Shown piece after piece: positions 1 to 8,714 of a DNA stretch of 58,663 bases. Every line of letters starts with the position of its first letter. The first letter of the stretch is position 1. The notes under the pieces are model-generated. The model saw nothing but the letters and a program-made list of their open reading frames with translations. It was not told the DNA's origin and did no database searches. Made by a program: the position numbers and the translations under genes. The DNA is taken from the NCBI GenBank assembly GCA_048465415.1, contig DBFWLO010000017.1, positions 1 through 58,663 on the forward strand, in the 5' to 3' direction. This DNA is from Scatosoma sp048465415. Its GTDB lineage: Bacteria; Bacillota; Clostridia; Christensenellales; Borkfalkiaceae.

Positions 1-1
1 G

Positions 2-55
2 GTGGGCTATAATCAACCCGCAAATTTGCCGTACGGCACGGAGAATCCGTTCTGA
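2..55 (+). CDS. C-terminal tail of an unidentified upstream gene (partial)
   Basis: The frame starting at base 2 is open to a TGA at 53-55 and encodes a 17-residue tail ending in PYGTENPF. The gene begins outside the window, so its family cannot be judged from this tail. Its stop overlaps the ATG of the following sugar-kinase remnant (TGATG), the arrangement expected of translationally coupled genes in one operon. By context it may be a sugar isomerase or another partner of an FGGY kinase, but this is a guess. Confidence 0.4.
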   Translation: MGYNQPANLPYGTENPF

Positions 56-213
56 TGAAACACTATTTGGGAATGGAATTAGGCTCGACGCGGATTAAGT
101 CGGTATTGATCGACGAAAGGGGCGCCGTATACAGAGAAGTCAAATTTCCGAACGGGCGATAGAAATATGTTGACGAGAGTATCTATGACGGAGGAAAAGT
201 CGTAAAAGTTTAG
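55..213 (+). pseudogene. Broken FGGY-family carbohydrate kinase (N-terminal remnant)
   Basis: From the ATG at 55 the frame reads MKHYLGMELGSTRIKSVLID, which matches the first beta-strands and phosphate-binding loop of FGGY sugar kinases (xylulokinase, ribulokinase, rhamnulokinase type). A TAG at 160-162 stops it after 35 codons. Reading through gives 16 more codons to a second stop at 211-213. FGGY kinases are normally near 500 residues and nothing downstream restores the rest before the AraC gene, so the gene is severely truncated. The start still overlaps the upstream stop, which suggests it was once a coupled operon member. The sugar specificity cannot be told. Confidence 0.6.
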
Positions 214-269
214 GCTCCTTTGGATATATTACCTTACTTTGAACTTGTTATCTAAATTGGAAACGACGC

Positions 270-1088
270 TTATTCCTGCCGATATTTCGAGGGGGAAACC
301 CCAAATCGTTTTTTAAAGAGTCCGACAAACTGAAAATAGTTATAATATCCGCATTTTTCCGATATTTCCTTTAAGGGAGTATCGGTATTTTTTATCATAT
401 ATTCCGCATAATGCATGCGTTTTTCGATTACGTACTGTTTGGGAGTCATGCCCGTTTTTCGCTTGAAAAGAATCCGGAAGTGATCGGGACAATAGCCCAA
501 AGAAGAAGCCAACGACTCGATATTGAGCGGAAGCATAAAATATTCGTCGCAGTAGTTGATGATGTAATCGATCGAAGAGAGCGGATTTTCGTTCGCAGTG
601 GCGGAATGACTGAGGATTCGATTGAGACTCAGAGTGAGATAGGCGTTTATATTCTCGATATATCGGTAGGGCTTTTGAAAAAATTCCCGTTCGATCGCCT
701 GCATGCAGTCGTGAATGAACGAGTCTCCGTCCACGTATTTTTGATTCTTGACGAGCGCGGTTTCCTCGTCCGTCAAGGAAAAACCGATAGCGACTAAGTT
801 GGAACGAAGCACGAAATGACTTTCGTTATGCACTGTGTTGGGGGTAAGGAGCAAAGCCGTTTTAGCGGAAAAGTTGAAGCTCCCGAAGGTCTGAGGCGCG
901 TCGTTGATCCATAACAGCCGCTGCGCTTCCTTATACGGTTCGTGCGGATTGGGCGTGTAGTCCACTTTTCCCGATCCTTCGTAATAATAAATAAGTTCGC
1001 AGTAGTTGTGACAATGCAGGGGGATAAAGGTAGAAGGTTCGTTGTTTCTTCTCAGAAAGTACATAAACTGCATGGAAAATTTCTCCAA
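270..1088 (-). CDS. AraC-family transcriptional regulator
   Basis: This 272-residue protein has an N-terminal cupin-like sensing part (residues about 15-115, including HCHNYCELIYYYEGSG, typical of sugar-sensing AraC proteins). Its C-terminal part has two helix-turn-helix motifs: about 170-215 around SLASSLGYCPDHFRILFKR, and about 220-268 around ISEKCGYYNYFQFVGLFKK, ending in GVSPSKYRQE. It is transcribed away from the sugar-importer operon that starts at 1282. The divergent layout makes it the likely regulator of that operon. The inducer is unknown. It would act in the cytoplasm as a DNA-binding activator or repressor. The family call is very secure; the target is inferred from position. Confidence 0.92.
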   Translation of the reverse strand: MEKFSMQFMYFLRRNNEPSTFIPLHCHNYCELIYYYEGSGKVDYTPNPHEPYKEAQRLLWINDAPQTFGSFNFSAKTALLLTPNTVHNESHFVLRSNLVAIGFSLTDEETALVKNQKYVDGDSFIHDCMQAIEREFFQKPYRYIENINAYLTLSLNRILSHSATANENPLSSIDYIINYCDEYFMLPLNIESLASSLGYCPDHFRILFKRKTGMTPKQYVIEKRMHYAEYMIKNTDTPLKEISEKCGYYNYFQFVGLFKKRFGVSPSKYRQE

Positions 1089-1214
1089 AATCTCGCAAAA
1101 TTGCGAGGCGTTTTTTATAGAACGCCTTTATTATAAATCGAAATCGTTCCTGTGTCAATAGCTGCGTGAAAATAAAATCTCGTAAAACATTAACTTTTTA
1201 GTCGGAAAATGATA

Positions 1215-1243
1215 TTGAAAAAGTACAAACCTTGTACTATAAT
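1215..1243 (+). promoter_or_regulatory. Sigma-A promoter with an operator-like palindrome in the spacer
   Basis: A -35 box TTGAAA (1215-1220) and a perfect -10 box TATAAT (1238-1243) are separated by exactly 17 bp. The spacer contains a perfect inverted repeat, GTACAA (1223-1228), ACC, TTGTAC (1232-1237). A protein bound there would sit between the two promoter boxes and block RNA polymerase. This promoter serves the importer/surface-protein operon. The boxes are seen directly; repression is inferred. Confidence 0.8.
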
Positions 1244-1281
1244 AAAACCAGATTTAAACGAAAAAGCAGGGAAAAAGAAAT

Positions 1282-2217
1282 ATGGGCGAAGAAAACGCTG
1301 TGAAAAAAATAAAAAAGAGCAGACTTACCGTCAATCGGATCCAGCTGCTGGTGCTGGCTTCTCTGGGAGTGATCTTTCTGCTCGTCTTTTCCTATTCCGC
1401 TATGTTCGGCCTCATTCTGGCCTTTACGAAAGGGGATTACAAACTGAAAATAGCGGACGCCGTCCGGGCCGAATGGGTGGGCTTTTATAATTTTTCGGTA
1501 TTTTTTAAGGACGACGAATTTGTGCAGGTTCTGGGAAACACGATAGGGCTCAATTTTTTGATGCTGCTCATCAATTTCCCCGCGCCCATCATCTTCGCTC
1601 TGCTTTTAAACGAAGTCCGCCATATCCGCTACAAAAAAGCGATCCAGACGGTGACGAGCTTTCCGCATTTCATTTCCTGGATGATCTATGGGAGTATCGT
1701 GCTGTTCCTCATCAATATGAACGAAGGCGTCGTCAATAAACTCCTGGCCCCGTTCGGACTCGGAGAGATCAATCTCGCCGGAGCGGAGTATTTCTGGCCG
1801 GTGATGATCGTCAGCTCCCTTTTAAAAGGCGTGGGCTGGGGTTCGATCATCTATCTCACCGCCATCACTTCCATAGATACGAGCCTCTTCGAGGCCTCGA
1901 TCATCGACGGGGCTAACCGGTTCCAAAAAGCGATTTATATCACGCTGCCCGGCATTCTTCCGACCGTTACCATCTATTTTTTACTCACGGTCAGCCGTTT
2001 GCTGGGAAACAATTTCGAGCAGTTCTATTCGTTGCAGAACACCGTCAATCTCAGTAAGAGCGAGGTATTGGCTACCTTCGTCTATAAAAAAGGCTTATCT
2101 ATGCGTCGGTATTCTTATGCGACGGCGGTGGGATTTTTTGAATCGGCGGTAAGCATCGTCCTCCTAAGCGCGAGCAATTTCATAAGCAAAAAAATGACCG
2201 GAAAGGGGTTGTTCTGA
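1282..2217 (+). CDS. lplB: CUT1 sugar ABC transporter permease, LplB type
   Basis: This 311-residue integral membrane protein is the first of two permeases of a CUT1-family importer for oligosaccharides. About six hydrophobic segments are visible. The cytoplasmic EAA loop that docks the ATPase reads EASIIDGANRFQKAIYITLP (about residues 207-226), with the expected EAA...G pattern. The ATG at 1282 follows AGCAGGGA. The stop overlaps the start of the next permease by one base, so the pair is translationally coupled. No ATPase gene lies in this operon, so a shared MsmK/MsmX-type ATPase is needed, and the gene at 36531 is a candidate. The Lpl-type label rests on overall resemblance; the substrate is unknown. 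Confidence 0.92.
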   Translation: MGEENAVKKIKKSRLTVNRIQLLVLASLGVIFLLVFSYSAMFGLILAFTKGDYKLKIADAVRAEWVGFYNFSVFFKDDEFVQVLGNTIGLNFLMLLINFPAPIIFALLLNEVRHIRYKKAIQTVTSFPHFISWMIYGSIVLFLINMNEGVVNKLLAPFGLGEINLAGAEYFWPVMIVSSLLKGVGWGSIIYLTAITSIDTSLFEASIIDGANRFQKAIYITLPGILPTVTIYFLLTVSRLLGNNFEQFYSLQNTVNLSKSEVLATFVYKKGLSMRRYSYATAVGFFESAVSIVLLSASNFISKKMTGKGLF

Positions 2218-3122
2218 TGAAGACGAAAACGGAAAACGCAAAGCGTATCAAAGCTCCGAAAATCCGCATGAATTGGTTCGATTTTTTGAACTATGCGGGA
2301 CTTCTGCTCCTTGCCGTCGTCATGGTGTATCCTTTTTGGTATGTGCTCGTCGGCGCCTTTTCCGACGGCCAGGACTACGCCTTCGGCGGCGTGTGGCTCT
2401 TTCCCCGCGTCTGGTCGGTGACGAATTTCAAAGTTATTTTAAAAGATGCCCGGCTGTATATCGCTTACTGGAATACGATACTTCGCACGCTCGTAGGCAC
2501 TTTTACTTCCCTGCTCTTCACGTCGGGAGTAGCCTATGCGATGTCGAGGAGCGATTTACCCGCGCGCGGGGTGTTCCGCGTCCTCAACGTGTTCACGATG
2601 TTTTTCAGCGGCGGGTTTATCCCGTATTATCTGATTATTACGACGCTCGGTTTTTACGATACTTTCTGGGTATACATTATTCCGTCTTTATATTCGGTGT
2701 CGAACATGATCATTATCAGCTCGTTTTTCGGCAATATCCCCGCCGATCTCCACGAGGCGGCGCTGATAGACGGAGCAGGCGAGATCCGCATCTGGCTAAC
2801 GATCTACATGCCCCTCTCTAAGGCGATTCTCGCTACGGTCGCGCTGTGGGTGGCGGTGGGGCATTGGAACGCCTATTTCAATACGATGGTATTCACGCGG
2901 GATTCAAACCTTATCACGTTGCAGTACTACCTTTTAAAAGTCATCAAGGAATCGAGCATGCCCTCGGGCGAAAATATCACCGCGGCGGAGCTCGATCAGG
3001 TGACGGCTACGACAATCTCCTACGCGGCGATCATCGTAGCCACCCTTCCCATCATTATGGTTTATCCCTTCGTCCAGAAAACGTTCGCCAAAGACGTGAT
3101 GGTGGGCGCCGTGAAAGGGTAA
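2217..3122 (+). CDS. lplC: CUT1 sugar ABC transporter permease, LplC/YtcP type
   Basis: This 301-residue second permease pairs with the product of the preceding gene, whose stop codon overlaps this ATG. Hydrophobic segments start near residue 25 (LLLLAVVMVYPFWYVLVGAF). The EAA loop reads HEAALIDGAGEIRIWLTIYM (about residues 178-197). The C-terminal segment ends in MVYPFVQKTFAKDVMVGAVKG, a tail characteristic of LplC/YtcP-type permeases, which typically ends in K(D)VM(V/I)GAVKG. A small hairpin separates it from the binding-protein gene, a common way to let the binding protein be made in excess. The family call is secure; the substrate is unknown. Confidence 0.93.
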   Translation: MKTKTENAKRIKAPKIRMNWFDFLNYAGLLLLAVVMVYPFWYVLVGAFSDGQDYAFGGVWLFPRVWSVTNFKVILKDARLYIAYWNTILRTLVGTFTSLLFTSGVAYAMSRSDLPARGVFRVLNVFTMFFSGGFIPYYLIITTLGFYDTFWVYIIPSLYSVSNMIIISSFFGNIPADLHEAALIDGAGEIRIWLTIYMPLSKAILATVALWVAVGHWNAYFNTMVFTRDSNLITLQYYLLKVIKESSMPSGENITAAELDQVTATTISYAAIIVATLPIIMVYPFVQKTFAKDVMVGAVKG

Positions 3123-3152
3123 GAAAGAAAAAAGAGAGGAGATAATATTCCC

Positions 3153-3167
3153 GGCAAGGTGCTTGCC
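3153..3167 (+). other. Intercistronic stem-loop before the binding-protein gene
   Basis: GGCAAG (3153-3158) and CTTGCC (3162-3167) form a perfect 6-bp stem with the loop GTG. There is no T-run, so it is not a terminator. It lies between the permease gene and the solute-binding-protein gene. Such hairpins often protect or separate transcript segments. It also makes the GTG in its loop an unlikely start codon for the next gene. Confidence 0.45.
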
Positions 3168-3197
3168 AAATCCAAAGAATATTATTGCACTATAAAA

Positions 3198-5030
3198 ATG
3201 AGAAATTTTTATCGGAGGGCAATAGCTTTTTTGTGCCTGTTCGCCATAACGGCCGGCTTAGCCGCCTGCGGACCCGAACAAAAGGAGGACTACTATCCCG
3301 ATTATCCTCTGGCGAAGAACGACGGTACGCCAAGCTGGGAGCAGGGGGAAAAGAGCGATCTCACCATTAACTGGTACGTGGACCGTTCCACCTTCTCGTG
3401 GGGCGGTTCGGAGGGAAGCGACGTGTCCGAGAGAATCTACGAACGGACGGGGATCAGGATCAAGTTCCAGACGCCTTTGAACGACGACGGAACGATGCTT
3501 AATTCTATCCTCAACTCCGATCAGATGCCCGATCTCGTCACGGTCAGCACTAATAATACCACTAAGGTGCAAATGGCGGAGGAAGGATATGTGTATTCTT
3601 TGGACGGACTGGCAAAGCGTTGGGCGCCGACTCTGATGGACAATTTCCCCGCGGAGATCCGCAAGCTGTACGCGGCGCGCAGCGGCGATCTCTACGGTCT
3701 GCCGAGTCTTTACTATTCGTTTGAAAACAGGGACGCTTTTGAAAAACAGGGCACAAAATTGCAGGCGAATGCCGCTTTTATCGCCCGCAAAGACTACCTG
3801 GACTGGTATACGTCGGCCTATCCCGACGCCGATTCCACCACGCCGCAGGGACTCATCGAGATGTGTAAAAAGGTGAAAGAACGGTATAACCTCACCTATA
3901 CCATCGCCACGGACGCGTTTACGACGACGGCGGATAATACGGGACTGTATCGGCTCGCGCAGTATTTCGCGGTACCGCGGGAAAATCCGGACGGCACGCT
4001 GACCTATCTCGAAGCGCAGGAAGGGTTCTATGATTGTCTGGAATTTCTCAACGAGTGCTATCGGGAAGGCCTGATCGCGGATACGAACTTTTCCAACACC
4101 AAAGCGCAGCAGAACGCCCTCGTATCGAGCGGCAAATGCTTTCTCTTTTTCGGCGTGCCGCAGGATTACGGAACGGCGATCAAGGAATTTGCCCGCACCT
4201 CCGACACGCAGTACACGGGGATCGTATTCACGAACGAAAACCGCGACGCGCCGGTGATCGCCGATCTGTCCGGTCAGGGGGACATGTATACGATGGTCAC
4301 CAAAGACTGTAAGCGGCCCGACCGGGTGATCAAGCTCATCGACTATCTCACGAGCCCGGAAGGGGAACTCCTTTGTTATTTCGGGATCGAAGGGAAGCAC
4401 TGGGACTACACGATCAAACCGGGCGAAACGGTGGTCGGCGGCGACGGGGTGTCGAGGACGTACGTCTACGGTTCGATCATGTGGAACGACGAGACGTTTG
4501 AAAAGATATTCAATAAAAATTATACGAGTTTGGGGATTCTCGCTTTCCAGCTGCTTTGTATCGATAAGGCGCAGAAGAAACTCGCCACGTTCAGCGGCGA
4601 CGAAATGTATAACTGGGCCACCTATCTCGTCTATAACTGCAAGGCGGTCGTCAGCGACTGGCTGTATTCGCCCAAGCCGTTCATCATCACGCCCGTACGC
4701 GACGCGTCGCAGGACGACTACTTGGAGATTACCACCACCGCGACGCTGTTGCAGCAGCATTGGCGGGAACGAGTATCGCAGATCATCACGGCAAATAGCG
4801 CCGCGGACTGCCGCGCGGCGTACGAGTCCGCGCTGGTGAGAGCGGAGGATTACGGCTATAAGGACGTGCTCCGTTTCGATAACAACGTATTTCAAAAGCT
4901 CAAAGAGACCTGGAATCTCAAATATGCCTGGCCTCCCTTGCAGGAGGGATACAACCCGCCCGAAGTGACGAGCATCTACGGCAATACCGATTATTGCGTA
5001 GAAATCCCCGATATGATCCCGCGCGTGTGA
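3198..5030 (+). CDS. lplA: Extracellular sugar-binding lipoprotein, LplA type
   Basis: This is the solute receptor of the importer encoded just upstream. From the ATG at 3198 the protein (610 residues) starts MRNFYRRAIAFLCLFAITAG and has a lipobox LAAC, so it should be lipid-anchored at Cys24 on the outer face of the membrane. The mature part resembles large CUT1 family-1 binding proteins (LINWYVDRS near the start, ERTGIRIKF, MPDLVTV). The start is uncertain: a GTG at 3159 is in frame but sits in a hairpin loop. The best ribosome site (AGAGAGGAG, 3133-3141) is closer to 3147, where an in-frame ATT occurs. The signal peptide favours 3198. The ligand is unknown. Confidence 0.88.
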   Translation: MRNFYRRAIAFLCLFAITAGLAACGPEQKEDYYPDYPLAKNDGTPSWEQGEKSDLTINWYVDRSTFSWGGSEGSDVSERIYERTGIRIKFQTPLNDDGTMLNSILNSDQMPDLVTVSTNNTTKVQMAEEGYVYSLDGLAKRWAPTLMDNFPAEIRKLYAARSGDLYGLPSLYYSFENRDAFEKQGTKLQANAAFIARKDYLDWYTSAYPDADSTTPQGLIEMCKKVKERYNLTYTIATDAFTTTADNTGLYRLAQYFAVPRENPDGTLTYLEAQEGFYDCLEFLNECYREGLIADTNFSNTKAQQNALVSSGKCFLFFGVPQDYGTAIKEFARTSDTQYTGIVFTNENRDAPVIADLSGQGDMYTMVTKDCKRPDRVIKLIDYLTSPEGELLCYFGIEGKHWDYTIKPGETVVGGDGVSRTYVYGSIMWNDETFEKIFNKNYTSLGILAFQLLCIDKAQKKLATFSGDEMYNWATYLVYNCKAVVSDWLYSPKPFIITPVRDASQDDYLEITTTATLLQQHWRERVSQIITANSAADCRAAYESALVRAEDYGYKDVLRFDNNVFQKLKETWNLKYAWPPLQEGYNPPEVTSIYGNTDYCVEIPDMIPRV

Positions 5031-5078
5031 AGCAGGCGATATACCCATCAAAGAAGAAATGATAAAGGAGAAAAGATT

Positions 5079-8000
5079 ATGAAAATCAGGAAATGGCTCA
5101 ACAGAGGTTTCGCAGCGCTCGCCTGCGCGTGCGTCGCCCTCGGAATCGGCTTGGCCGAAAAGACGCCGGGACGGCAGGCGTCCGCGGCCGGGATTCTCAC
5201 GCCCATCGTCTATGAACGGACGAACGCGGCGTCGATTGCGGGGAGCAATTATCAGTATATTCAAAGTAAACTCAGCGATACCGCCGCGCCTTCTTTAAAG
5301 GCGTCGGGGGAATACTGGGGCTTTACGGTCAGCAATCTGCTCGCTTCGGAAACGCGGGTACGCTGCGCGTTTGAAATGGCGGGCAATGTCACCTGCTGGA
5401 TTCCCGGCAATGCTATTTATTATTTGGCCGCCGCAGACGGTTCCGTTTCCACCTACGAATGTACGGGCGGCGCGCAGATCATCATGCTTCCGGGCAGTTT
5501 CAGCGGTACGGTCTATGTGAAAAAAACTACGCTCATCAATTATACGAACGCGGCTCTCGCGGCGAACGATTATAAGGTGAACGGGATCCGCTGGGGATAC
5601 GATTACCGGCAAACTTATGCCGCTTCGGTCGCTCTTTTGGGGATCGGAAGCGCGAATATCGCCGCCGACGAAAACGGAACGGAGATTTCCGAACCCGCGG
5701 CGGTAGCCGATCTGACCCAAGCGGCGCCTTCCTCGTTTATCTATCAGGGCACGCCGACGCCGGAAGCCAAAACGGCGATGGCTGCCGGCGCCAAAGTGAG
5801 ACGGGCGGCGGAAAGCGAGTACGCGGCAACGAAAGAAATATCCCTCGCCGCCGCGCCGCGCACGAATTACCGAATCGGCGAACAGCTCGATCGTTCGTCG
5901 GGCGCCGTGAAAATCACCGACGTAAAAGGCATGTCCATGCAGGTGCCTTTTGCCGATCCGAGATTCGCGGTCGAAGGATTCGATTCCTCGTCGGCTGGGG
6001 AAAAGACGGTCAGCGTAAAACTCGGCGACGGCGCGGCCCTGACGTTTAAAGTTCGCGTGTCGGATACGATCTCCTCTTTGGCGGTGACGACGCTTCCCAA
6101 AACCGACTACTATATAGGCGACGAAGCGGACTGGTCGGCGGGCGAAGTAACGCTCACCTACGACAACGGCGCCACAGAAAAAGTCTCTTTTTCCGACTCG
6201 CGCCTGATCGTCGAGGGGTTCGATCCCGAGACGGCGGGAACGCAGACTATCGTCGTAAAATTGACGGCTAATACGGCAGTGACGGATAATTTCGAGGTGG
6301 AGCTCGTCGCCACCAATATCGTTTCCATCGAGATGAAGACGCTGCCTAAGACGCGGTACTATCTGGGTATGGACGCGGATTGGTCGGCCGGCGTGGTCAC
6401 GGTGACTTACGACAACGGCTCGACCGAAGATCTTGCGCTTTCAAGCTCGGCCTTCCTCGTTTCGGGGTTTGATTCAAGCGCCGTCGCGGCCGAACAAACG
6501 ATCACCGTAACTGTTGCAAGCGACGAGACGATCACACTCTCGTTCACGGTATGCGTTGCTGAGATCGGCGCGGGGGAAAATGTGTTCGTTTACGAAAGGA
6601 CGAACGAGAACGCGGTGAGCGGTTCTAACTATCAGTGTCTGGACGTAAAAGTTGCCGAAAAGGACGCGCCTTCGCTGCGGGGATTAGGCGATTACTGGGG
6701 ACTCGGCGTACGTAATTTAAGGCCGAATCCCACGCGCGTCAGACTGGGCTTTCTCATGGCGGGCGCGGTCTGCTGGATTCCCGGCAACGGCACTTTCTAT
6801 CTGGCGGCGGACGACGGCTCCGTTTCCACCTACGAATCTGTCGGCAACGCGCAGATCGTCATGATCCCCGGCAATTTTAAGGGCACGATGTATTTTGAAA
6901 AGACTTCGCTCATTAATTGGAGCGAAGCGCCCGATTCCGTGATCGTTAAGGGCGGCTACAAAATTTTGGGCGTGCGTTTCGGCTACGATCTGAGGCAGAC
7001 GTATGAGGCGAAGATCGCTCTCGGCGGCATATCGACGGCCGACCTTGCGGCGGACGGCAAGACGTTTATCAACTCGGTGAGGGCGCTCAATTTCGACGCC
7101 GCGGAGACTTCTTGGACGCATTTGGGAACTCCGTCGGAAGGCGTGCGGGAGACAATGCTCGCGGCCGTAGCGGTGAAAGACGTGAAGACGGCGGCTTACG
7201 AAACTCCGGTTTCTATCGCTATGGAAACCTTGCCCAAGACGCAGTATCAGGTGGGCGAAAACGCGGATTATACGGCGGGCGTCGTTTCCGTCGTTTACGA
7301 GAGCGGCGAGAAAGAATATTTTTCTTTGTCCGACGCAAGATTTACGATCTCCGGTTTCGACTCGTCCGCGGCCGGGACGAAGACAGTCACCGTCCGTCTG
7401 GCGGAAGATATTACGGCGAGTTACGAGATCACTGTCGCCGAGGAGGAAAAGATCGAGGGACAATACGTTCTTATTAAGCGTACGGACAACAGCGTCAATC
7501 CCATCAAAACGGGATATTTCTATTATAATTTCGCTCTTCCCGAATGGAAAAAGGAAAGCAAGAACGCCGTGGGCGTAGGAAATTGTCTGGGGATAAGGCT
7601 GGAAAACATCGGCTCCGACATCAATATCCGCGTCGCGTTCCGCGCGCATAACGCCGACGATTCCGCAGACGCTACCACGCACAGAACGGCGCAGTATAAC
7701 AACGCCAACGCGTTCGTCTGGTTCGTCGCCGACGGAGCGGAAGAGGTTTCGTCCTGCGGCTTCGATAAAACGTTGCAGAGTATGCAGATCCCGGCAGGCG
7801 CCTCGGGAACTCTGTATCTGAGATACGATACGGATTTTTCCTGGAAACAACATACTTCCGATTACGGCATCAGCCACATTGCGGTGGGAATCGATATGCG
7901 CGGCACCGCGAAGGTGAACCTTGTTCTCAAAGAACTTTTCGACGCGACTTATACGATCGACGCCGATGCGGAATACATCGACGCTTTGGACGAGTTGGAT

Positions 8001-8657
8001 AACGCCGCCGGAGTAAACACTCATTTCACGACGGACGTAACGCTGGTAAACAACAGAAAACTGCTCGATTTCAGGACAATCGACGTGGCGAAGTGCGCGG
8101 TGGATTCTTCGGGCAAGGGAACGATCGAGGATATGCACGATGTGCTCCTGCTTGCGAACGCGAACTATGCGCAGTGGAATAATTTCACCGAAGCCCTTCT
8201 CGAAAGCGAACTCGCCAAAGTATCTTTGGAAGAATACGATCCCGAAGATTATATTCCCGTTTCGCTGACCATGAAGAGCCTGCCTAAAACAGCGTATGAG
8301 ACAGGCGATCTTGCCGACTGGTCGGCGGGCGTGGTCACGCTCGCGTATAAGAGCGGCAGGACGGAGGACATTCTTTTAGCCGACGGAAAACTGACGGTAA
8401 CGGGATTCACGTCCGCCGCGCCCGGAACGGTGAAAATCAACGTCGCACTCACGACAAATGCGGAAATCCGCACGGAATTCGAGATCACCATAGAAAAAGC
8501 CGGTCAGCATGGCGGTTCGTCGGGTTCGGACGGCGGCGATACGAAGGTCGGCTGTAAAAACAGCTGCCGGTCGGTCGTGGGTTCAAGCGTCGCTCTTTCC
8601 TTGATCGCGGCGGCGGGCGTCGCGCTGTTGCTTTGGAAAAAGCGCGGCAGTCGTTAA
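5079..8657 (+). CDS. Large surface protein with five Ig-like (Big_3-type) repeats and a Cys-type C-terminal anchor
   Basis: This 1192-residue exported protein has a signal peptide (residues about 1-37, ending ASA). About five repeats of roughly 75 residues begin near 256, 334, 419, 715 and 1066. They share LPKTxYxxGxxADWSAGxV, a GFDSS motif and a TVTV strand, like bacterial Ig-like domain group 3. Two longer homologous modules (about 45-240 and 500-700) share YERTN...SGSNYQ, CWIPGN, LAADGSVSTYE and GYDxRQTYEA. A third, shorter relative starts near 790. A dockerin-like stretch (GKGTIEDMHDVLLLANAN) lies near 1012. The C-terminus has a Gly/Ser/Asp linker, GCKNSC, a hydrophobic segment and KKRGSR. 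It probably binds glycan at the cell surface; no catalytic motif was seen. Confidence 0.85.
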   Translation: MKIRKWLNRGFAALACACVALGIGLAEKTPGRQASAAGILTPIVYERTNAASIAGSNYQYIQSKLSDTAAPSLKASGEYWGFTVSNLLASETRVRCAFEMAGNVTCWIPGNAIYYLAAADGSVSTYECTGGAQIIMLPGSFSGTVYVKKTTLINYTNAALAANDYKVNGIRWGYDYRQTYAASVALLGIGSANIAADENGTEISEPAAVADLTQAAPSSFIYQGTPTPEAKTAMAAGAKVRRAAESEYAATKEISLAAAPRTNYRIGEQLDRSSGAVKITDVKGMSMQVPFADPRFAVEGFDSSSAGEKTVSVKLGDGAALTFKVRVSDTISSLAVTTLPKTDYYIGDEADWSAGEVTLTYDNGATEKVSFSDSRLIVEGFDPETAGTQTIVVKLTANTAVTDNFEVELVATNIVSIEMKTLPKTRYYLGMDADWSAGVVTVTYDNGSTEDLALSSSAFLVSGFDSSAVAAEQTITVTVASDETITLSFTVCVAEIGAGENVFVYERTNENAVSGSNYQCLDVKVAEKDAPSLRGLGDYWGLGVRNLRPNPTRVRLGFLMAGAVCWIPGNGTFYLAADDGSVSTYESVGNAQIVMIPGNFKGTMYFEKTSLINWSEAPDSVIVKGGYKILGVRFGYDLRQTYEAKIALGGISTADLAADGKTFINSVRALNFDAAETSWTHLGTPSEGVRETMLAAVAVKDVKTAAYETPVSIAMETLPKTQYQVGENADYTAGVVSVVYESGEKEYFSLSDARFTISGFDSSAAGTKTVTVRLAEDITASYEITVAEEEKIEGQYVLIKRTDNSVNPIKTGYFYYNFALPEWKKESKNAVGVGNCLGIRLENIGSDINIRVAFRAHNADDSADATTHRTAQYNNANAFVWFVADGAEEVSSCGFDKTLQSMQIPAGASGTLYLRYDTDFSWKQHTSDYGISHIAVGIDMRGTAKVNLVLKELFDATYTIDADAEYIDALDELDNAAGVNTHFTTDVTLVNNRKLLDFRTIDVAKCAVDSSGKGTIEDMHDVLLLANANYAQWNNFTEALLESELAKVSLEEYDPEDYIPVSLTMKSLPKTAYETGDLADWSAGVVTLAYKSGRTEDILLADGKLTVTGFTSAAPGTVKINVALTTNAEIRTEFEITIEKAGQHGGSSGSDGGDTKVGCKNSCRSVVGSSVALSLIAAAGVALLLWKKRGSR

Positions 8658-8668
8658 AGGGAACTCGT

Positions 8669-8688
8669 CCGCCGGAGAGATCCGGCGG
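8669..8688 (+). other. Intercistronic hairpin with GAGA tetraloop
   Basis: CCGCCGGA (8669-8676) and TCCGGCGG (8681-8688) form a perfect 8-bp GC-rich stem closed by a GNRA-type loop, GAGA. It follows the surface-protein gene and has no T-run, so it is more likely an mRNA stabiliser or processing block than a terminator. Weak termination that reduces expression of the downstream enzymes is the alternative. Confidence 0.5.
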
Positions 8689-8714
8689 AAGGAATAAAAA
8701 ATGAGGAAGGAAAT

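Noticed and set aside
3159..3161. GTG start for the LplA-type binding protein.
   Set aside because: It lies in the loop of a perfect hairpin, about 17 bases from the nearest ribosome site, and would put a polar stretch before the signal peptide.
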